From Gnetum montanum (Eukaryota > Streptophyta > Gnetopsida > Gnetales > Gnetaceae): DNA of 64,000 nucleotides. The translations under genes were made by a program, and so were the position numbers. Of the stretch, positions 58,160-64,000 are shown one piece after another. How positions within the stretch are numbered: the first letter of the stretch is position 1; each line of letters opens with the position of its first letter. The stretch covers positions 637,618 through 701,617 of the forward strand of contig MNCI01015984.1 in NCBI GenBank assembly GCA_015680685.1. The letters run 5' to 3'. The notes beneath the pieces were generated by a model. The model had not been told where the DNA came from, did no database searches, and saw only the letters and a program-made list of their open reading frames with translations.

Positions 58160-59120
58160 CCATCTCATATATACCTAATGAACTTTCATTGCCTGAGATT
58201 CCTTTCTTATGAACTTTCATTGCCCGAGATTCCTTTCTTATGAACTTTAAATGCCAAATTTTTGAAATCTAAGTGATGAATCATGTTTTGCACGACTCCA
58301 ATATCCGGCCACGATGTTGGGTATTTGATATCGGGGCATAACCTTTGATGTTGGGCATCTAATATCGCCCCTTCCGTGTTAGCCTATAAATACCACACTT
58401 GGATGCACAGTTGGGGGAGGAGTTGGTGGATAGGTTTTAGATAGCTTTTTCATAGATTTTTAATTTCTAGTTATGTTATTTCCTAGTGCATGCTTGTAGT
58501 GTGACGTTAAGTGATTGTATGACATCCTTATTCAAGTGTAATGTACTTGGATGCATTACATGACCAAAAATAAAGATCGAGATTACTTTCATCATTATAA
58601 CATCCACTTAGATTTATTATTACTTTAAATTATTTACTTGTTTCCATTTATTGCTCTTTATGATTCTTGTCATTAAGCAGAATGAGTACAACTAATTGCG
58701 AATGCTTAAGTGTAATTACTTGGTAACCTAGTAGTATATCGTTTGGTGAGCCTAGTGATGTACTCTTGGTAGTCCTAGTGGTAGTTACACGAAGTCCAAC
58801 ACATGTGCAAACAATTAGGAATAGATACTCATCGCATGTAGGCTAGTTTAGATTTTACTTTTCACTATTAATTAGCTTACTTAATTAATCTCTTTATTAC
58901 CATTAGGAGTAGCTTAGGGCCAGTCAACATTAATCATATGGCTCACTTTGGACTAAACCATACATGACAAAGCTACCACTAGTCCAAGTGGAAAGACAAC
59001 AAATTGTGATCAAGACATAATGATCTAGATGCACAACTAGTCCCATCCACCAAATTTGATCGAATTGTGCGTGAACACTTGTGATTCATATGGTTGGGCA
59101 TAGGGGTACCTTGTTGCTCA
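58160..59120 (+). repeat. LTR shared by B (3') and C (5')
   Basis: A GATATCGGGG/ATATCG motif cluster (58300-58370) lies upstream of TATAAATA near 58386. The LTR body matches D's LTR and ends GTTGCTCA at 59120, next to C's primer site. The left edge is not defined because no second separate LTR copy follows B. Confidence 0.65.
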
Positions 59121-59124
59121 TCAT

Positions 59125-59141
59125 TGGCATTGTTGCCAGGG
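59125..59141 (+). other. Primer binding site of C, tRNA-Asp type
   Basis: TGGCATTGTTGCCAGGG is close to the complement of the plant tRNA-Asp 3' end and is the best-preserved of the three Athila-like sites in this window. Confidence 0.7.
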
Positions 59142-59240
59142 AATGGTGCTAGTTAGTTATATCATACATGATTGTTGTAAATGCATTAACGATATATATT
59201 TTAGAAAATTTTAAATCACACACATCGTAAACCAACAACA

Positions 59241-61633
59241 ATGTCTCTTTCACAATGAAGCAATAATGCCTTGTATATTGAAAACATTCATTGGAGAACT
59301 AACGAGATATATGTTGAAGAAAATTGGAGTGACCAACCTTATGTAGGGGTTTCATATGTTCATGGCCATCCTGATGATCCTTAAGGACTACATTCACCTA
59401 AGGCAGACAACCCTAGAAGCAATGAAGTAAGTCTTGGACTTGGGGAGGCCTCAAGGCCTAGGACCTCCTCAAAACTTGGAAAAGATAAATCAAGGGACCT
59501 TGGGGAACACTATAGGAGCCATGGAAATCCTCCTAGTTTCTCATCTTCCTCTTCCTTTTCCACATCTAGTTTTGATGAAGATGAATGTAGATATAGAGAC
59601 CAAGCTCACCATTGGCGTCAAAGTAAAAATAAAAATAGGAACCACAGGAAAAATCAAAGACGTAAAAATGAACATAGGAAAAATCATCAAAATCAAATGA
59701 ATCAAAATTTCCATCACAACATGTCTAATGATGCTAAACCCTTGTTGGCCACTAGAAGCCTGATGCATGTCATAGAGGTAGTTAAGATATCTTGTAGGCA
59801 TCATAAGCAAAGTCGCTTACCCAGGCTTGATATAAATAATATCCCTAAATTTGCAGAAGGCTATGATTCGAATCCACAACATCATGTACAAGCCTTCTAA
59901 GATGCCTATGCCTTTTACAACATTAAAAGTGGGTAGCAAAAGCTTAAGTTCTTTCCCATGACACTATTTAATAGAGCCAAAGTGTGGTATAGATCATTGA
60001 AGCCAAATTTAATCTAACGGTGGTCCACCATGCTAGAACTCTTCAATGAGAAATACCAAACCTATGCGAGATTGTCCAATGTAAGGAGACAGATCCAAGG
60101 ATGGAAGCAAGAACAACATGAACTATTGGACATGGCCTTGGATAGATATTATTCCCTACTGAATAGATTCCTAGGCCATGGTTTCTATGAGGAAGGGTAA
60201 CTTTTCCATATCATAGATGGGCTTTGTAATGAAACAAGGGGGACCCTTGGGATATATGCCCCATGTTAATTATATGAGCTATGAACCCATCAGATCTGAG
60301 AGCTAATCAATCGTATGGTGAAAGAAGAAGGAGAGATGTAAATGGGAGAATGTTGAGAAATATCACTTGGACCCAACCCTTCAAAAGAAGCAGATCCATA
60401 TCTATGGTAAGGAGAAAGAGGCTACTCTTGATAAGGTGATTCCACAATGAACCTTATTGATACAGAAGTCTATCAATGAACTTAAAGCAAAGTTTGAGAG
60501 GATGTTAGAGTGGATATACAAAAAAGTTACGACTTTTGTAGAAACTATAGAGGAGAAGGTAACACAAAACGAACCATGTAATCACAATAAACAGAGGAAG
60601 AAAAACTAGGAAATAGCTAGGAACACTTATCAACAAACATGGGAAATGGCTGAAGAAAGCAAGGCAATAAAATCAAGCACAGACAAAGATGACAGATGTG
60701 ACATTTGCATATATGACCACTTGAAGGATCATTGCCCAATCATGTCACATCTACATGAGTATTGGTCTTTTGCATTAAATCCCAAATTTTTATAGAAGCA
60801 CATGCCCAGGAGATTTCCTTTTCCACACAGTAATTATAGATAGTCCTACAACCAATTGTACTATTCGAGGGGGCCTTATTACTAGCCTCAACACTATCAT
60901 TAACTATAGTGGCAAAACCCATAGTCATGGGGGAGGCCATCACCAAACCAACCCTACCCTTACTACTAGTCGAAACCACATGGATATTATGTTCAACATC
61001 CTGTTTCTCCAACTAATTCTACATCCTCTACTTCAAATCACTATTATCACCCTCCCTAATACCATCAACCCATGACATCTCCTAAAGGATCACCACCTCA
61101 TACCTCTTATCCTCCATCATATACTCTATATTCTCATACTCCACCCCATCATATGCCACCTCTAATAACAAAAGAATTTTCAACACCACAACATCCACAA
61201 ATGAATGCCACTTGTGCTACAAATGTGCATAGACATGCTAATACTAGTAGGTTCCCATTGCAAACTTGGAAATGTCCTTTCTTTAGGATAGCTCCTAGGT
61301 GGAAGCACAACACTCATGGACCTACTACCACATCATCTAAACCAGCACAATGCTAATCGAGTGCAATGCCTCCCTTTTCACAACCAATGTCCTTTGATCC
61401 TATGCAAGGGCCACCATCCATCGTTACTCCAACACCCAAACGAAGTAATGAATCTAGCAATGTGGGAAGACAAACAAATCCATGCATACTGTATCACGAT
61501 CAAGGGTGCAATCATGGGCTAGAGACCTGCAACATTAACACAACTCATACCCTGATCCACCATATGTTTAACAACCAAGTGTGTGAACAACAAGCTATCT
61601 ATGTAGCCACCACTAAACGAAGAGATACCTAGT
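59241..61633 (+). pseudogene. Gag of element C fused to a remnant of the protease-RT spacer
   Basis: It starts MSLSQ, with HWRTNEIYVEENW and SYVHGHP as in D. An Arg/Lys-rich part near 59560-59700 follows. The core near 59700-60250 includes LPRLDINNIPKFAEGYDSNP and KVWYRSLKPNLI. A zinc-knuckle-like CDICIYDHLKDHC (CX2CX3HX4C) lies near 60698, then a Pro/His/Tyr tail to 61430. Immediately after KRSNESSNVGRQ it continues as CILYHDQGCNHGLETC and YVATTKRRDT, which in A and B lie after the protease. This marks an internal deletion. Stops in the core and tail show decay. Confidence 0.75.
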
Positions 61634-63713
61634 GGGTCAAAAATGAAAGGTTAACAATGTTTTATACATGCATGGATCCTGCCTATTGGCTTATTAATTC
61701 TTACCATAGCCAAATGCTTAGTCATGGGGGAAACCCCCCATTCTAACCTTCAGAATTAATATGTGTTTTTCATCTTTTTTTTTACAATTCTTTTTATCAT
61801 TTTTCTTATTTCTTGATACAATTTTTCCTATCCTTTTCAACTTTTTCCACCTTTTGTTTTCATTTTCTTTGTTAATAATCTTGATTGTGAATAAAATGAT
61901 CATGTAGCCCATTGAGGTGAGGTTTTCTCTATGTTGTCAAGTCATGAGGGACTAATTATTTGGATAGTATGGCCACACCATCCATCCATCCATTCTATTA
62001 ATAAGAGGTTCTTACCCTGGTCATAATGATATCCTTCTTCATCATCAAACTAAAAATAAATTTGTAATCATTATGCTTGGATATAAAAGTGAAGAACTAA
62101 GGGGGAATGTGAAAGGTGTGACATCAAGGGGATTTGTGGATTCTCTTTGACCACTTCTATATGTTCTATCATGTTGCTAAGATTGTAATTATATCCTTGT
62201 AGATCTAACGAAAAATGGGAGTAAGAGTAAAATAACAAGGTACTGAATAAATTTCTAAAGGTTCCACTGGAAAGACATGTACCCATGCTTGAAGGTTGGT
62301 GGCTTTTCAGAATACTTTTGTCAAAAAAAATGCACCATGAATAAAATCTTCCCTTGGACAAAATTCCAAGTGATGCTACTCCTTGAAACTATGGTAGTCT
62401 TATGGTTATTAGTTGATGTGACGAAATAATGTGATGTCACTACAATGTGGTTTGGACTTGGTTTGAATCTTGGAAAGAAGGGCTAATGATTACTTAACCA
62501 TTAATAACACACAAGGATTCATTATGCCTCTGGTTAGACACCTCATGTCCCAATTATTGCAATCTTTTCTATAGTCCATCTCATTTCATTGTCCATATGA
62601 TCCTAACTTGTGGTTTCATGTAACATAGAGTTATTTTCTCAAATTGGTGGTTTTAACATGTGTGTTTTGTTTCACAAGTATGCATTGCATTCAATCCCTT
62701 TAGTGCCTACAGACATTTTTAGGTGTAGCTACACAAGGGCATTATGTGTTGGAACCTGCTTTGGGGAGGATCCACTTGTGTAATTGTTGTAACTTGTACT
62801 TGTTTAACACAACCACATCATTTTTAACCTTCCATGTGCATAAATGTTACATTTCATGCTTTCCCTTATCATGTAATTAATCCATTCAATACCATAGATC
62901 TAATACCCCTTTTCTTACATCTTCCAAAGCTTTTAATGTCAACAACTCCATCTTCTAACACTTCCAATGCCTAAAACTGATTTCCTACTCACCCCAGAAT
63001 TATGGACATAACATGAAACCTTCTAACCAATCCTAGAGCTTCATTTTCCTTACTAATTACCCTCATTAAATGCATATTTGAGAACCCTGATATTGACTAG
63101 TCGATATTGGTTTGGACTCGATGTCGAATACCTGATATCAAGTCAACAAAACCTATATATATGACCCCTGCAGTGCTCCAAAATCCATTCTTATCATTTA
63201 TAGCTAAAGGAGTTTTTTAAATTTTTTCTCACAACTAAGAGCTTTGCACAATCAACTTCCACTTGTGACATTTTGTTTCATATCGCCTCAATATTTGTAT
63301 CGTTTGAACCTATTTGAACCCGAAGTGTTTAATTTAGTCATGGGAGGGTGCTTGCATGGAAATGTTGCATCAATTTTTCAAAATTTACTATTTCCCGAAA
63401 GGTATTACAAGGATGAGAATGTTAAAAACTTAATTATTTTAATGAAAAATCAATCATAAGAATGTTAGAAACTTTAATTTTTCACCCAAAGGACCACAAC
63501 CATCATAATACATCATACATAAGGAAAAAGGAACCAATTGCAAAGGGTCATAAACAAAGATAAAAACTTTTTGGGCATTTTTTTGAAAACTTTGCTAACT
63601 CTAAAATCATATAAACTAAAGAATTTAATGGAACTAAGGTCATGAGTAAGGTATAAACCTATTAATGATAAATAACAACACCTTAGTAACATCTGATCCT
63701 TAATTGATTGCAA
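61634..63713 (+). other. Noncoding tail of element C and region upstream of its accessory gene
   Basis: It matches B's tail: a G-run (CATGGGGGAAACCCCCC), a T-rich stretch, a GAAAGACATG block at 62270-62294, and GCCTACAGACATTT near 62703. A cluster of GATATTG/TCGATATTGG/GATATC motifs (63088-63140) then lies upstream of TATATATA near 63155, about 560 bases before the accessory ATG. No other coding region is supported. Confidence 0.55.
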
Positions 63714-64000
63714 ATGGCCCCAAAGAGAGGAGGACAAGAGGGACCTTTGCAAGGAGTGGCCAAATGCCCAAGAGGTGGTAGAGGCCAACAAGAGAGCAAG
63801 CCAAGCATGAGGAATAGAAGGCCCAATCATTTAGCATCCATCAAGAGGCTCCTATCATAGGGTAGTTAGTCCAAGGAGAGGCCATGGAACCACAAGCTCC
63901 AGTGTAGGGACAATGCCTTACGTTGTTGCCAAAATGTCTTGAAGCTATTTAGGAGAAGTCCATGTTGACCATGGTCATCATGGAAATGAACTTCAGCTTG
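63714..64000 (+). pseudogene. Start of C's 3' accessory gene, cut by window end
   Basis: It reads MAPKRGGQEGPLQGVAK, then a Gly/Arg/Gln-rich stretch, with a stop after about 48 residues. Its position after the tail and its opening composition match A's accessory gene at 45912 (MQEGGPSQPRE). Only the amino-terminal part is in the window, so the domain itself cannot be seen. Confidence 0.45.

Larger units (their letters stand above)
59121..64000 (+). mobile_element. Element C: Athila-like derivative lacking most of pol
   Basis: Primer site, gag (59241-61630), a jump from the gag tail to the spacer between protease and RT, then the noncoding tail and the start of the 3' accessory gene at 63714. 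RT, RNase H and integrase are absent. It could only have moved with enzymes from a complete relative. Confidence 0.75.

Noticed and set aside
1-64000. Host protein genes, tRNA or rRNA genes
   Set aside because: Every longer coding signal I could place belongs to retrotransposon modules; I found no cloverleaf or rRNA-like stretch. A tRNA or ncRNA scan (tRNAscan-SE, Infernal) would settle this.

Overview
This is nuclear DNA of a seed plant, from a repeat-rich part of what is probably a large genome. It is built almost entirely of decayed Ty3/gypsy LTR retrotransposons. I see no host gene, tRNA, rRNA or CRISPR array. The species cannot be read from the sequence. LTR pairs, TATA boxes, tRNA primer sites, polypurine tracts, target-site duplications and pol domains are directly visible. 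Almost every reading frame is broken by stops or frameshifts.

The layout is nested. An Athila-like chain (elements A, B and C, + strand) forms the outer layer. Element A has its pol at 2.8-6.4 kb and its 3' part at 43.7-49.9 kb. Another Athila-like element, D (- strand, 1-2818), abuts A's protease and seems to be inserted in A. A large Tat/Ogre-like element T1 (+, 6411-43732) is inserted in the end of A's pol. A second, related Tat/Ogre-like element T2 (-, 17591-35570) is inserted in T1 with a perfect 5-bp target duplication, CTTAC. To the right of A follow B (gag plus pol, no 3' accessory gene) and C (gag plus 3' accessory gene, almost no pol), apparently joined through shared or partial LTRs.

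The most interesting content is in T1 and T2. Both have a gag-protease block, a 5.7-6.2 kb interval, then RT, classical RNase H, a second RNase H and integrase. In both, the interval between protease and RT holds an eight-exon gene on the opposite strand, with its own TATA box and matching intron positions. Its product reads as a protein resembling the plant FCP1/NIF-type HAD phosphatases but without the catalytic aspartates. A domain like the putative plant transposon protein domain (Transposase_32 type), a coiled coil and an acidic tail follow. The interval sits where Ogre elements are known to carry an intron.

Two classes of short repeats go with this architecture. One, with core TTAAACTAG, lies at the same three junctions in both elements (after protease, before RT, after integrase). 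The other is element-specific: a GCGTATACGC palindrome in T2 and GCTAYGCTA-type motifs in T1. Each fills its own element's LTRs and the noncoding parts of its own antisense gene. T2 landed exactly on the intron-1 splice donor of T1's antisense gene. Together these suggest a retrotransposon-borne antisense accessory gene, possibly with its own element-specific binding sites; that functional reading is inference.
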